DNA from: Oceanidesulfovibrio marinus
GTDB lineage: Bacteria > Desulfobacterota > Desulfovibrionia > Desulfovibrionales > Desulfovibrionaceae
DNA length: 64,000 nt
Direction: 5' to 3'
Assembly: GCF_013085545.1 (NCBI RefSeq)
Contig: NZ_CP039543.1
Location: 3,193,322 to 3,257,321, forward strand
In this document: positions 1 through 8,353 of the stretch, piece after piece
Layout: the number at the start of each line of letters is the position of its first letter
Position numbering within the stretch: position 1 is the stretch's first letter
Made by a program: the position numbers and the translations under genes
Notes under the pieces: model-generated
Told to the model about the DNA's origin: nothing
The model's input: only the letters and a program-made list of their open reading frames with translations
Databases searched by the model: none

Positions 1-116
1 AGGCCCAGGCTGTCCAGGGTCAGCTCGTTCTCGTCGGCCTTCTTCTCGGCCGGAGCCTCGGTAGCCTCAGCGGCGGTCTCTTCCGTCACTTCCTGCTCTT
101 TCGTTTCATCGCTCAT
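1..116 (-). CDS. Unknown protein, N-terminal fragment (runs off the left edge)
   Basis: Only the first 38 codons are inside the window. They read as a very acidic, Glu/Ala-rich leader beginning MSDETKEQEVTEE and ending near LTLDSLGL. The ATG at 116 overlaps the TGA of the upstream DUF721 gene by 4 bases, so the two are probably translationally coupled. No domain is visible in this fragment and I do not assign a function. The acidic leader may be a disordered tail in front of a folded domain outside the window. Confidence 0.6.
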   Translation of the reverse strand, partial: MSDETKEQEVTEETAAEATEAPAEKKADENELTLDSLG

Positions 117-592
117 GTGTCTTCCTCCGAATTGCGGTTTTGCTTACCGCTTTCTTGCTCTTTAAAAAATTCCACGTACTTGCGGTAGGCTTCCGCAATC
201 GTTGGATTGTCCACAAATTTGCCTGACAGGCTGCCGATCCGGGCCGGCTTCACTGGCTTTTCCCGTACGGGAATCGTCAATCGCTCGGCATCCACGCCGT
301 GCCTGTCGCCCAGGAGCTCGCCCTGTACCGTGTCGAACACGGGCTCTTCCAAAAATCCGTGCACCGCATCGAGTATGTCCGGCGCATGGAAGGTGAGCTC
401 CTGCATGGCCATGACGTCCTCGACGCCGATGCGCAGCGTGGTTTTTCGTCTGCCCAGAGGCCGGCCCAGGCTCGCGACCTCCTCGCCCACGATCTCATCC
501 CAGTGCCGCCACAGCAACACTAGGCGGAATGGCAGGTCCGCGCCAAGGCTGGCGCGGAGAAATCGCGGCAGGGTACGTCCGATTCGGTCCAT
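113..592 (-). CDS. DUF721 / DciA-like protein
   Basis: This 159-residue protein has the features of the DUF721 family. A conserved tryptophan region (HWDEIVGEEVA, residues 30-40) is followed by alternating beta strands (LRIGVEDVMAMQEL). The C-terminal third is charged and probably flexible. DUF721 proteins related to DciA act in many bacteria as loaders or partners of the replicative helicase DnaB. That role is inferred from the family, not shown here. The gene is divergent from sahR and overlaps the next minus-strand gene by 4 bases. Most other frames across this region are compositional shadows. Confidence 0.75.
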   Translation of the reverse strand: MDRIGRTLPRFLRASLGADLPFRLVLLWRHWDEIVGEEVASLGRPLGRRKTTLRIGVEDVMAMQELTFHAPDILDAVHGFLEEPVFDTVQGELLGDRHGVDAERLTIPVREKPVKPARIGSLSGKFVDNPTIAEAYRKYVEFFKEQESGKQNRNSEEDT

Positions 593-740
593 GACCGGGC
601 TCCCTCGTCATCCAAGACGCGTACGCCCAGACGAAAAGTTGTCGCTCATACCAAGATAAATGCCAAAAGGTCAAGTCGAGAGCGGCCATCCTAACAGTAT
701 TTCCCCGGCCTGACAAAGCATCCATGTTTCGGGATTCGGC

Positions 741-767
741 TTGACAGAGGGAGCCAGGGCCTATAAA
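741..767 (+). promoter_or_regulatory. Sigma-70-type promoter of the SAM-cycle operon
   Basis: A perfect -35 hexamer TTGACA lies at 741-746. A TATAAA-like -10 follows at 762-767 with 15-base spacing, or TAAATA at 764-769 with 17-base spacing. Transcription would start near 774-778, at the left edge of a perfect palindrome (775-790), which suggests repression by blocking the start site. The assignment rests on motif match and position only. Confidence 0.6.
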
Positions 768-774
768 TAGCTGC

Positions 775-790
775 ATCAAGATATCTTGAT
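775..790. promoter_or_regulatory. Putative SahR operator
   Basis: A perfect 16-bp palindrome, ATCAAGATATCTTGAT, sits just downstream of the predicted -10 and 51 bases before the sahR start. ArsR-family repressors bind AT-rich inverted repeats of this size. The gene immediately downstream is an ArsR-methyltransferase fusion, so autoregulation of the sahR-ahcY-panC-DUF502-metK operon in response to SAH is the simplest reading. I did not see a second copy of this palindrome in the window. Confidence 0.65.
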
Positions 791-841
791 TTATCGATTG
801 AGCCACCCGGAACACCACGAGAGATCTCCGCCACACGACCC

Positions 842-1759
842 ATGCTGACAGCCCTGCCCCTTTGCAAGGCGCTGGCCGACGAAACCCGGCTGCGTCTTGT
901 CCGCCTGCTTTCCGAGTACGAGCTCAACGTGAACGAGCTCGTCTCCGTGCTGGGCATGGGCCAGTCGCGCATCTCCCGCCACCTGAAGATCCTGGCCGAC
1001 AACGGCCTGGTCTCCTCGCGCCGGGACGGGCTGTGGGTCTTTTATGAGGCGGACAAGGACAGCCCGGCCATGGAGCTGGTGACCACCCTGCGCCGGATGT
1101 TTCCGGACCAGGAGGCCGAGACCGAGGACCTGAGTGCGGCGGCGCGCGCCCTGGAGGACAGAGCCCACGCCACGACGCGATTTTTCGACTCCATCTCCGA
1201 CAAGTGGGACAAGCTCTCGCGGGAGATTCTCGGCAGCCTCGACCTTTCCGGCGAGATCGAGATGCGGTTGCCGCAATGCGGCACTGCGGTGGATCTGGGC
1301 TGCGGCACCGGCCGTTTGCTGGACGTGCTCCGGCGCAAGTCGGATTACGTCATCGGCGTGGACTCCTCATCCAAGATGCTGGATGCGGCCCGCCACAGGC
1401 TCAGCGAAAACGGCAGCCACGTATCCCTGCGCCTGGGCGCTCTGGAGCACCTGCCCGTGCGCGACGGGGAAGCCGACTGCGTCGTGACCAGCCTGGTGTT
1501 CCACCACCTGAGCGAGCCGCGCAAAGGCGTGGCCGAAGCGTCGCGCGTCCTCAAGAAGGACGGCGTCTTCATTCTCGCAGATTTTGCCAAACACCAGCGG
1601 GAGACCATGCGTTCACGCTACGGCGACCGCTGGCTTGGATTCGAGCACGAGGAGATGGACTCCTGGCTCGACACGTATGGATTTGATGTGGAGGAATCGG
1701 CCGAGTTCCCGGTGAACGAAGGCCTGTTCGTCCGCTTGTTGAAAACACGCAAACGCTGA
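842..1759 (+). CDS. sahR: SahR-like ArsR regulator fused to a methyltransferase domain
   Basis: This 305-residue protein has an N-terminal winged helix of ArsR type (residues about 5-75, with [16 protein letters not shown] as the recognition region). It is followed by a class I SAM-dependent methyltransferase fold (motif [10 protein letters not shown] at 151-159, acidic loop IGVDSS near 171-176). The same two-domain architecture is known for SahR, the S-adenosylhomocysteine-responsive regulator of methionine and SAM-cycle genes in Desulfovibrio and other Proteobacteria. In that family the methyltransferase-like domain is thought to sense SAH. The gene lies 17 bases upstream of ahcY and behind a perfect palindrome, which supports the assignment. 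Ligand and target range are inferred. A true methyltransferase with an ArsR domain is the alternative. Confidence 0.8.
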   Translation: MLTALPLCKALADETRLRLVRLLSEYELNVNELVSVLGMGQSRISRHLKILADNGLVSSRRDGLWVFYEADKDSPAMELVTTLRRMFPDQEAETEDLSAAARALEDRAHATTRFFDSISDKWDKLSREILGSLDLSGEIEMRLPQCGTAVDLGCGTGRLLDVLRRKSDYVIGVDSSSKMLDAARHRLSENGSHVSLRLGALEHLPVRDGEADCVVTSLVFHHLSEPRKGVAEASRVLKKDGVFILADFAKHQRETMRSRYGDRWLGFEHEEMDSWLDTYGFDVEESAEFPVNEGLFVRLLKTRKR

Positions 1760-1776
1760 AGCGCATTGGAGGAAGC

Positions 1777-3210
1777 ATGCTGAAGTCGACAGCCCCCGAA
1801 CTCGACCTGAGCCTCGACCACAAAGTCGCGGACATCTCCCAGGCCGCCTGGGGACGCAAGGAAATGCAGCTTTCCGAAAACGAGATGCCCGGTCTCATGG
1901 AGCTTCGCAAGAAGTACGGGCCGCAAAAGCCCCTCAAGGGCCTCAAGGTGACCGGCAGCCTGCATATGACCATCCAGACCGCCATGCTCATCGAGACGCT
2001 CTACGAGCTCGGCGCGGACATCCGCTGGGCATCGTGCAACATCTTCTCCACCCAGGACCACGCCGCGGCCGCCATTGCCGAGGCCGGCTCCGCCAAGGTC
2101 TTTGCCTGGAAGGGGGAGAGCCTGGAGGAGTACTGGTGGTGCACCGAGATGGCCCTGACCTGGCCCGACGGCTCCGGCCCGGACCTGATCGTGGATGACG
2201 GCGGCGACGCCACCCTGCTCATCCACCAGGGCGTCAAGGTGGAGAAGGACCCGTCCCTTCTGGACAAGTCGTACGACGTCAAAGAGTTCCAGATGATCAT
2301 GGACCGCCTGGCCAAGAGCTACGAGACGGACAAGACCCGCTGGCAGCGCGTGGCCGAGAAGATCCGCGGCGTTTCCGAGGAAACAACCACCGGCGTGCAC
2401 CGTCTCTACCAGATGGCCAAGGAAGGCTCCCTGCTCTTCCCGGCCATCAACGTGAACGACTCCGTGACCAAGTCCAAGTTCGACAACCTGTACGGCTGCC
2501 GCGAGTCCCTGGCCGACGGCATCAAGCGCGCCACGGACGTGATGGTGGCCGGCAAGGTGGTCGTGGTTGTGGGCTACGGCGACGTGGGCAAGGGCTGCGC
2601 CCAGTCCATGCGCGGCTTCGGCGCCCGCGTGCTGGTTACCGAGATCGACCCCATCTGCGCCCTGCAGGCCGCCATGGAAGGCTTCGAAGTGACCACCATG
2701 GACGAGGCCACCCCCCTGGGCGACATCTTCGTCACCTGCACCGGCAACTACCACGTGGTGACCGGCGCGCACATGGAGAAGATGAAGGACGAGGCCATCC
2801 TCTGCAACATCGGCCACTTCGACAGCGAGATCGAGATGGTCTACCTGGAGAAGAACCCCAAGTGCACCCGCGACGAGATCAAGCCGCAGGTGGACAAATG
2901 GACTCTGGAGTCCGGCCGCTCCATCATCGTGCTTGCCGAGGGACGCCTTGTGAACCTGGGCTGCGCCACCGGCCACCCCAGCTTCGTGATGAGCGCCAGC
3001 TTCACCAACCAGGTGCTCGCGCAGCTGGAGCTGGCCGCCAAGGACCACAAGAACGAGGTCTTTGTGCTGCCCAAGAAGCTGGATGAAGAGGTCGCCGGGC
3101 TGCACCTGGCGCGCCTGGGCGTCAAGCTGGAGAAGCTCAGCCAGGAGCAGGCCGACTACATCGGCGTGCCAGTGGAAGGTCCCTTCAAACCGGACCACTA
3201 CCGCTATTAG
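1777..3210 (+). CDS. ahcY: Adenosylhomocysteinase (SAH hydrolase)
   Basis: AhcY splits S-adenosylhomocysteine reversibly into homocysteine and adenosine, using tightly bound NAD, and so removes the product inhibitor of methyltransferases. The 477-residue protein is full length. It shows the substrate-site stretch [13 protein letters not shown] (residues 88-100), the NAD-binding loop GYGDVGKG (266-273) and the typical C-terminal PDHYRY, which reaches the active site of the neighbouring subunit. It also carries the insertion of about 40 residues, around [10 protein letters not shown], found in the long bacterial and plant-like form. A GGAGG site precedes the ATG. Its position between a SahR-like regulator and downstream metK ties it to SAM recycling. 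Confidence 0.97.
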   Translation: MLKSTAPELDLSLDHKVADISQAAWGRKEMQLSENEMPGLMELRKKYGPQKPLKGLKVTGSLHMTIQTAMLIETLYELGADIRWASCNIFSTQDHAAAAIAEAGSAKVFAWKGESLEEYWWCTEMALTWPDGSGPDLIVDDGGDATLLIHQGVKVEKDPSLLDKSYDVKEFQMIMDRLAKSYETDKTRWQRVAEKIRGVSEETTTGVHRLYQMAKEGSLLFPAINVNDSVTKSKFDNLYGCRESLADGIKRATDVMVAGKVVVVVGYGDVGKGCAQSMRGFGARVLVTEIDPICALQAAMEGFEVTTMDEATPLGDIFVTCTGNYHVVTGAHMEKMKDEAILCNIGHFDSEIEMVYLEKNPKCTRDEIKPQVDKWTLESGRSIIVLAEGRLVNLGCATGHPSFVMSASFTNQVLAQLELAAKDHKNEVFVLPKKLDEEVAGLHLARLGVKLEKLSQEQADYIGVPVEGPFKPDHYRY

Positions 3211-3244
3211 GAAATCCGGACGCTCCCGGAACCATGGAGACATT

Positions 3245-3267
3245 CCCGGCGCCTGTCCGGCGCCGGG
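3245..3267 (+). other. Hairpin between ahcY and panC
   Basis: A perfect 9-bp stem (CCCGGCGCC / GGCGCCGGG) with a 5-base loop lies 34 bases after the ahcY stop. No T-run follows, so it is a weak candidate for an intrinsic terminator. It could instead protect the 3' end of the sahR-ahcY message or lower downstream expression. Confidence 0.5.
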
Positions 3268-3345
3268 TCCGCTCTCTGGACAACGAACCTCCAGCACGTG
3301 TAGAGGCTAACGCTTCACTCGAAATTCTCACCCCGGACAAACGCC

Positions 3346-4218
3346 ATGGAAATTGTAACCAACCCATACGATCTGCAGACCCGCGCCAGTGAATGGCGCT
3401 GCTCCGGTCTGCGCACCGCCCTCGTGCCCACCATGGGTTACTTGCACGAAGGGCACCTTACGCTGATAGACCATGGCCGAAAGAACGCCGACAGGCTCAT
3501 GGTGAGCCTGTTCGTAAACCCGACCCAGTTCGGTCCCGGTGAAGACCTCGACACGTATCCCCGCGACGCCGAGCGCGACGAAGCGCTCGCCCGCGAGCAC
3601 GGCGTGGACGTTCTGTTCACCCCCACGCGCGATTCGATGTACGCACCCGACCACGCCACCTGGGTGGAGGTGCCGAGCCTGGCCGCAGGTCTCTGCGGCG
3701 TCAGCCGGCCCACCTTCTTCCGCGGCGTGGCCACCGTGGTGACCAAGCTGCTTATCCTCGCCATGCCGAACATCGCCATGTTCGGCGAGAAGGACTACCA
3801 GCAGCTCACCCTGATCAAGCGTATGGTCCGCGACCTGATGTTGCCCACCGAGATCGTGGGCATGCCCATCGTGCGCGAGGCCGACGGCCTGGCCTTGAGC
3901 TCGCGCAACGCCTACCTCACCGAAGCAGAACGCGCCCAGGCGCCCCAGCTGTACAAGGGGCTTGCCGCGGCGCAGGATGTGGTGGCCGGAGGCGAGCGCG
4001 ACATAGCCGCGGTCAGACAGTATGTCGAATCGTATTACGCCAAGAATCTCCCTTTGGGAGAGCTGGATTATCTGGAGTTCGTTGACCCCGAGAGCCTTGT
4101 CCCCATGACACGCGCCGATGGCCCCTGCCGGGTCGCCGTTGCGCTACGTCTTGGAAAGGCGCGGCTCATCGACAACCTGCGTATCGATCCGCCCAGCGGG
4201 CGCGAGTCTGAGAAGTGA
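3346..4218 (+). CDS. panC: Pantothenate synthetase
   Basis: PanC joins pantoate and beta-alanine with ATP to make pantothenate, the precursor of coenzyme A, in the cytoplasm. The 290-residue length is normal. The nucleotidyltransferase HxGH-type motif is at residues 29-37 (PTMGYLHEGH), GEKDYQQL at 147-154, and the KMSKS-equivalent LSSRN at 184-188. The gene follows ahcY after a 135-base gap containing a hairpin and overlaps the DUF502 gene by 4 bases (GTGA). No panB is in the window. The window does hold coaBC (42128), the next-but-one step toward CoA, but the two are not linked. Confidence 0.95.
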   Translation: MEIVTNPYDLQTRASEWRCSGLRTALVPTMGYLHEGHLTLIDHGRKNADRLMVSLFVNPTQFGPGEDLDTYPRDAERDEALAREHGVDVLFTPTRDSMYAPDHATWVEVPSLAAGLCGVSRPTFFRGVATVVTKLLILAMPNIAMFGEKDYQQLTLIKRMVRDLMLPTEIVGMPIVREADGLALSSRNAYLTEAERAQAPQLYKGLAAAQDVVAGGERDIAAVRQYVESYYAKNLPLGELDYLEFVDPESLVPMTRADGPCRVAVALRLGKARLIDNLRIDPPSGRESEK

Positions 4219-4931
4219 AATCTATACTAAGACGTTTTTTCCAGCGGCTTGTCGCCGAGATGAAATCCGCCTTCAAGGTGAACATCGTCGCCGGCATCCT
4301 TGTTCTCGTACCCCTCGTGGCGACGATCTTCTTTCTCAGATTGTTCGTCACCTGGGTGGACCGCATCTGGAACGTTCTCCCGCCGGCATGGCGGCCGGAC
4401 GAGCTCCTGCCGTTCCATATCCCGGGTCTGGGCCTTGTGCTGCTGCTCATGGTCCTGTTCCTCAGCGGTTTCCTTGTACGGAACTTCATCGGCCGCAAGC
4501 TTCTCGAGTTCTGGGAGTGGTTCCTCTCCAAGATCCCCTTCGTGAGCTGGATCTACATTGCCGTGAAGCAGCTTCTGGAAACCATCACCATAACTTCTTC
4601 CAAGGAGTTCAAGCGTGTGGTTCTCCTGGAGTACCCCCGCCGCGGGCTGTACGCCCTGGCATATGTCACGGGGGTGGCCACCGGCGAGGTCCAGCATAAG
4701 ACCGAGCAGAAATGCATCAACGTGTTTCTGCCTTCCACGCCGAACCCGACTACCGGTTTCTACCTCATCGTGCCCGAGGATGACGTCATCCCTCTGGACA
4801 TGAGCGTGGAAGAATCGTTCAAGCTCCTCATGTCCGGCGGCATTCTCAGCCCGGAGCAACAGAGGAAAAGCAAAATGAATGGAGCCCTGAAAATGCCTGG
4901 GCTCAAGAAATCCAGGGAGAAGACCACATGA
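4215..4931 (+). CDS. DUF502 membrane protein
   Basis: This 238-residue protein has two membrane segments (about residues 22-45 and 70-92). A soluble region containing the family hallmarks [16 protein letters not shown] and a glycine/proline-rich [14 protein letters not shown] follows. DUF502 proteins are widespread inner-membrane proteins of unknown biochemical role. The GTG start used here overlaps the panC stop. An ATG at 4260 would give a shorter protein and cannot be excluded. The stop overlaps the metK ATG by 4 bases, so expression is probably coupled to metK. The positively charged tail (residues about 215-238) looks disordered. Confidence 0.85.
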   Translation: MKSILRRFFQRLVAEMKSAFKVNIVAGILVLVPLVATIFFLRLFVTWVDRIWNVLPPAWRPDELLPFHIPGLGLVLLLMVLFLSGFLVRNFIGRKLLEFWEWFLSKIPFVSWIYIAVKQLLETITITSSKEFKRVVLLEYPRRGLYALAYVTGVATGEVQHKTEQKCINVFLPSTPNPTTGFYLIVPEDDVIPLDMSVEESFKLLMSGGILSPEQQRKSKMNGALKMPGLKKSREKTT

Positions 4932-6097
4932 TACCGAACAAGGGAAAGTACCACTTTACTTCCGAGTCCGTTACCGAAGGCCATCCCGATAAAGTGGCCG
5001 ATCAGATATCCGACGCCATCCTCGACGTTATTCTGAGCCAGGACAAGAACGCCCGCGTGGCCTGCGAGACCCTCGTGACCACCGGCCTGGCCTTCATTGC
5101 CGGCGAGATCACCACCACCGGCTACGCCGATTTCCCCTCCGTGGTCCGCGAGACCATCAAGGATATCGGCTACAACCACTCGGACATGGGCTTTGACTGG
5201 GAGACCTGCTCGGTCATCTCGTCCATCGACAAGCAGAGCGCCGACATCGCCCAGGGCGTTGACCGCGACGACCCCGAGAGCCAGGGCGCCGGCGACCAGG
5301 GCATGATGTTCGGCTTTGCCAGCGACGAGACCGAGACCTTCATGCCTGCGCCCATCTACTGGTCGCACAAGCTCTCCCGGCGCCTGGCCTACGTGCGCAA
5401 GGAAGGCATCCTCGACTTCCTCCGTCCCGACGGCAAGACCGAGGTCTCCTTCCTCTATGAGGACGGCGTGCCCAAGAAGATCGACACCGTTGTCGTGGCC
5501 ACGCAGCACTCCGAGAACGTGACCCACTCGGACCTCGTGGACGCCGTGCGCGAGGAGGTCATCAACAAGACCATCCCCGGCGAGTACCTCGACAAGGATA
5601 CCCGCATCTTCATCAACACCACCGGACGCTTTGTCATCGGCGGTCCCATGGGCGACTGCGGTCTGACCGGCCGCAAGATCATCCAGGACACCTACGGCGG
5701 CATGGGCAACCACGGTGGCGGCGCCTTCTCCGGCAAGGACCCGTCCAAGGTGGACCGCTCCGCCGCCTACATGGCGCGTTACGTAGCCAAGAACGTGGTG
5801 GCCGCCGGCCTGGCGCCCCGCTGCGAAGTGCAGATCGCCTACGTCATCGGCGTGGCCGAGCCTGTCTCCGTGCTGGTTACCTCCATGGGTAGCAGCGAGC
5901 TGCCGGACGAGCTGCTGACCAAAGCCGTAAACGAGGTCTTCGACCTCCGGCCCTTCTACATCACCAAGCGCCTCGATCTGCTCCGCCCCATCTACAAGAA
6001 GACCGCCTGCTACGGCCACTTCGGCCGCACCAACCCGGACTTCACCTGGGAACGGACCGACGCTGTGGACGATCTCCGTACGGCCGCCAAGGTCTAA
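4928..6097 (+). CDS. metK: S-adenosylmethionine synthetase
   Basis: MetK makes SAM from methionine and ATP, releasing phosphate and pyrophosphate. The 389-residue protein has the metal- and ATP-binding N-terminal motif EGHPDK (17-22), the methionine-binding hexapeptide GAGDQG (120-125) and the glycine-rich phosphate loop [16 protein letters not shown] (263-278). It closes an operon that starts with a SAH-sensing type regulator and ahcY, so SAH removal and SAM synthesis appear co-regulated. The ATG overlaps the DUF502 stop (ATGA). A hairpin terminator lies about 75 bases downstream. Confidence 0.97.
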   Translation: MIPNKGKYHFTSESVTEGHPDKVADQISDAILDVILSQDKNARVACETLVTTGLAFIAGEITTTGYADFPSVVRETIKDIGYNHSDMGFDWETCSVISSIDKQSADIAQGVDRDDPESQGAGDQGMMFGFASDETETFMPAPIYWSHKLSRRLAYVRKEGILDFLRPDGKTEVSFLYEDGVPKKIDTVVVATQHSENVTHSDLVDAVREEVINKTIPGEYLDKDTRIFINTTGRFVIGGPMGDCGLTGRKIIQDTYGGMGNHGGGAFSGKDPSKVDRSAAYMARYVAKNVVAAGLAPRCEVQIAYVIGVAEPVSVLVTSMGSSELPDELLTKAVNEVFDLRPFYITKRLDLLRPIYKKTACYGHFGRTNPDFTWERTDAVDDLRTAAKV

Positions 6098-6134
6098 GGC
6101 GGCGTCTGCTGCAAGACCAGACAATGTGACTCTT

Positions 6135-6158
6135 GCGGGGGGAGGAACCGCTCCCCGC
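6135..6158 (+). other. GC-rich hairpin after metK
   Basis: GCGGGG at 6135-6140 pairs with CCCCGC at 6153-6158 around an A/G-rich loop. It precedes a second, stronger hairpin. It may be part of a compound terminator between the convergent metK and mqnA genes. Confidence 0.4.
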
Positions 6159-6170
6159 TTCCCCATGCAC

Positions 6171-6203
6171 AAGGCCGCGCCCTCTTCGGAAGACGCGGCC
6201 TTT
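6171..6203 (+). terminator. Terminator of the SAM-cycle operon
   Basis: AAGGCCGCG (6171-6179) pairs perfectly with CGCGGCCTT (6194-6202). The stem is closed by an A-rich left flank and followed by a short T-rich run (TTTGTGTTG). It lies between convergent metK and mqnA. The T-run is only on the plus side, so it probably serves metK. Confidence 0.7.
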
Positions 6204-6335
6204 GTGTTGTGCAATCTCGCGGGCTTCCTTGCGGGATGTGCCCACGGTAATTTAGGGGGATGCCGTTCCGTGCATTGCTCCCCTGACAGAGAGCTTGCGG
6301 GACAACGTCTCTCAGAGCCCAACTCCCCTACGTCC

Positions 6336-7208
6336 TTAGATATCGATAAACTCCAACGCAGGAGCCGAGTCGATGATGCCGTGGCGGGCAAGCGCAGCGT
6401 AGAAGGCGCGCAGCCCGTCGAGCTCCTCGGGGCCGAGGTCGTAGACCAGGCCGGCGAAGTAATCGGTGAGCTCGTCCACGGTCATGCCGGTGGTTTGGGA
6501 GACGGCAGGCAGCAGGCTGGGCAGCTTGGCCACGCCGGCGCGTTTGCTGGCAAGGAGAGCGCGTGCCGCGGCGCGAAGCTGCGCCGGCTGCTCCTGGAAG
6601 GTTTTGCGGGACACACCCCAGAGCCCGAAGATGAAGGGCAAGCCAGTCCACTCCCGCCAGGCCTCGCCCAGGTCCAGTCGGACCGGATAGTCCGGGTGGC
6701 GGCGCAGAGTCAGGGCCTCGTCGCCAATGCAGAGGATGGCCTGGGGCCGCTCGCCGGACTCTAGAATCGCAGTCGCGTTTCCCGTGGTATACCGCAATGA
6801 ATCGAGGCCGTAGTGATCGGCCAGGAGCATGCGCAGAAGCGTGGCCGAGGTGTGCGTCTGGGCGCTGACGAGGATGCCCCCCCCGTTGAGCTCCTTGATG
6901 GGCTTGCGTGAGAGCAGAAGCACGGACTGCACTGGTCCACGGCTGCCAATGCCCAGATCCGGGATGAGCAGATACTGCTCGTGCCGGCGACCATACTCCA
7001 CAGAGGACATGGACGAGATGGGTAGCTCGCCAGCGGCCATGCGGTCGTTGAGGTAAGATGGCGGTCCGCTTACGATCTCAAAGTCGAGATCGCCCAGAAC
7101 GTCGGGATCGCCGGACTCGATGGGTTCGTAGATGGGCAGGACGTTGAGGTAGCCTATCCGCCCAAGCTTCATGGATATTTTCGTGTGCTGCTCAGTCGAT
7201 GCGCTCAT
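6336..7208 (-). CDS. mqnA: Chorismate dehydratase (futalosine pathway)
   Basis: MqnA converts chorismate to 3-(1-carboxyvinyl)oxybenzoate, the first committed step of menaquinone synthesis by the futalosine route. The 290-residue protein has the family N-terminus KLGRIGYLNVLPIY, the SSVEYGRR segment and the VSAQTHTSATLLRMLL region typical of this periplasmic-binding-protein-like fold. The ATG at 7208 overlaps the mqnC stop by 4 bases. An internal ATG (MKLGRI, 7172) is closer to the start used in some homologues. It is the last gene of the tetR-mqnE-mqnC-mqnA run. Confidence 0.9.
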   Translation of the reverse strand: MSASTEQHTKISMKLGRIGYLNVLPIYEPIESGDPDVLGDLDFEIVSGPPSYLNDRMAAGELPISSMSSVEYGRRHEQYLLIPDLGIGSRGPVQSVLLLSRKPIKELNGGGILVSAQTHTSATLLRMLLADHYGLDSLRYTTGNATAILESGERPQAILCIGDEALTLRRHPDYPVRLDLGEAWREWTGLPFIFGLWGVSRKTFQEQPAQLRAAARALLASKRAGVAKLPSLLPAVSQTTGMTVDELTDYFAGLVYDLGPEELDGLRAFYAALARHGIIDSAPALEFIDI

Positions 7209-8353
7209 TGTTTGTCCTCGGCATCGTCGTCGCGCAGGGTGTAGTCCATGCGCCGGCGGCGCGGTGTGAATCCGGCCTCGCGGATGAGGCGGCGGATATC
7301 GTTTTCAGGCAAGGAGAAGCTGACGCCCGTGGCCGCGACCACGTTTTCCTCGATCATGGTGGAGCCGAAGTCGTTGGCCCCGCCGAGCAGGGCGAGCTGC
7401 GCGATCTGCGGTCCCATGGTCACCCAGGAGGCCTGGATGTTCGGCACGTTGTCCAGCACGATGCGCGAGAGCGCGAGCACCCGCATGTAGCTGCAGCTTG
7501 TGGGCGGGCGGCGGGCCGCGCCGTTCTCGTCCTTGGCCAGGGCCGTGTTGTGCGGCTGGAAGCCCCAGGGGATGAACGCGGTGAAGCCGCCGGTCTCGTC
7601 CTGGAGATCGCGCACGGCCAGCATGTGGTCGATACGCTCGGCGCGCGTTTCCACATGGCCGAACATCATGGTGGCGGTTGTCTTGAGCCCCTGTTGATGC
7701 GCCTCGCGCATTACGCCGAGCCATGCCCCGGCCGAGCACTTGTTGGGGGCGACGTGCTTGCGCACGCGGTCCACCAGAATCTCGGCGCCGCCGCCCGGAA
7801 TGGAGGCCAGGCCGGCCTCGTGCAGCCGGCGGATGACCTCGGCCACCTCCATGCCGTACAGCTCGGAGAAGTAGACGATCTCCGGCGGGGAGAAGGCGTG
7901 GATGTGGATGGTCGGGAAGGTGTCCCGGATGTGGCGCAGCATGTCCTCGTAAAAGGAAAATGGCAGCTCCGGATGGTGACCGCCTTGCATGAGGATCTGC
8001 GAGCCGCCCAGGGCCACGGTCTCCGCCACCTTGCGTTCCAGCTCTTCCGTGGAAAGAACGTAGCCGCGCGCATCGCCGGGCGCGGCAAAGAACGCACAGA
8101 ACTTGCAGCCGCAGCTGCAGATGTTGGAGTAATTGATGTTGCGGTCCACAACATACGTAACCCGGGCCACGCCGTTTTCCACATCGCCGCGCTGCTCGGC
8201 CTTGCGCATGCGAACGGCGTGGGCAAGGCGCATGAGGGTATGCAGATCAGCCTCGTAGGCCAGGAGCAGGGCCTCGTCCTTGCCGATGCGCTGCCCGTCG
8301 AGAACAGCGTCGGCCACGGAGCGGACGGCGTCCGGAAGGGTTGCGATCAGCAC
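7205..8353 (-). CDS. mqnC: Cyclic dehypoxanthinyl futalosine synthase (radical SAM)
   Basis: MqnC cyclises dehypoxanthine futalosine, using a radical SAM mechanism, in menaquinone synthesis. The 382-residue protein has the CxxxCxxC cluster motif at C79, C83 and C86 (NICSCGCKFCAFF), then GGHHPELPF and SIPGGGAEILVDRVR, as in the family. I place the start at a GTG (8353) because a good AAGGAG site lies 8 bases upstream and the homologous region begins there. The reading frame stays open upstream through mqnE, but that part reads as low-quality shadow protein. It overlaps mqnE by 7 bases and mqnA by 4. Confidence 0.92.
   Translation of the reverse strand: MLIATLPDAVRSVADAVLDGQRIGKDEALLLAYEADLHTLMRLAHAVRMRKAEQRGDVENGVARVTYVVDRNINYSNICSCGCKFCAFFAAPGDARGYVLSTEELERKVAETVALGGSQILMQGGHHPELPFSFYEDMLRHIRDTFPTIHIHAFSPPEIVYFSELYGMEVAEVIRRLHEAGLASIPGGGAEILVDRVRKHVAPNKCSAGAWLGVMREAHQQGLKTTATMMFGHVETRAERIDHMLAVRDLQDETGGFTAFIPWGFQPHNTALAKDENGAARRPPTSCSYMRVLALSRIVLDNVPNIQASWVTMGPQIAQLALLGGANDFGSTMIEENVVAATGVSFSLPENDIRRLIREAGFTPRRRRMDYTLRDDDAEDKQ

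Noticed and set aside
1760-1776. A SAH or SAM riboswitch in front of ahcY or metK
   Set aside because: The gaps are too short (17 bases before ahcY, overlap before metK), and regulation is better explained by the palindromic operator.
1618-3297. A 559-residue minus-strand open frame across ahcY
   Set aside because: It covers a certain gene on the other strand, and its composition is typical of reverse-frame translation of GC-rich coding DNA.
4760-6391. A 543-residue minus-strand open frame opposite metK
   Set aside because: It is antisense to a clear gene with overlapping start and stop signals on the plus strand, and no homology is visible.
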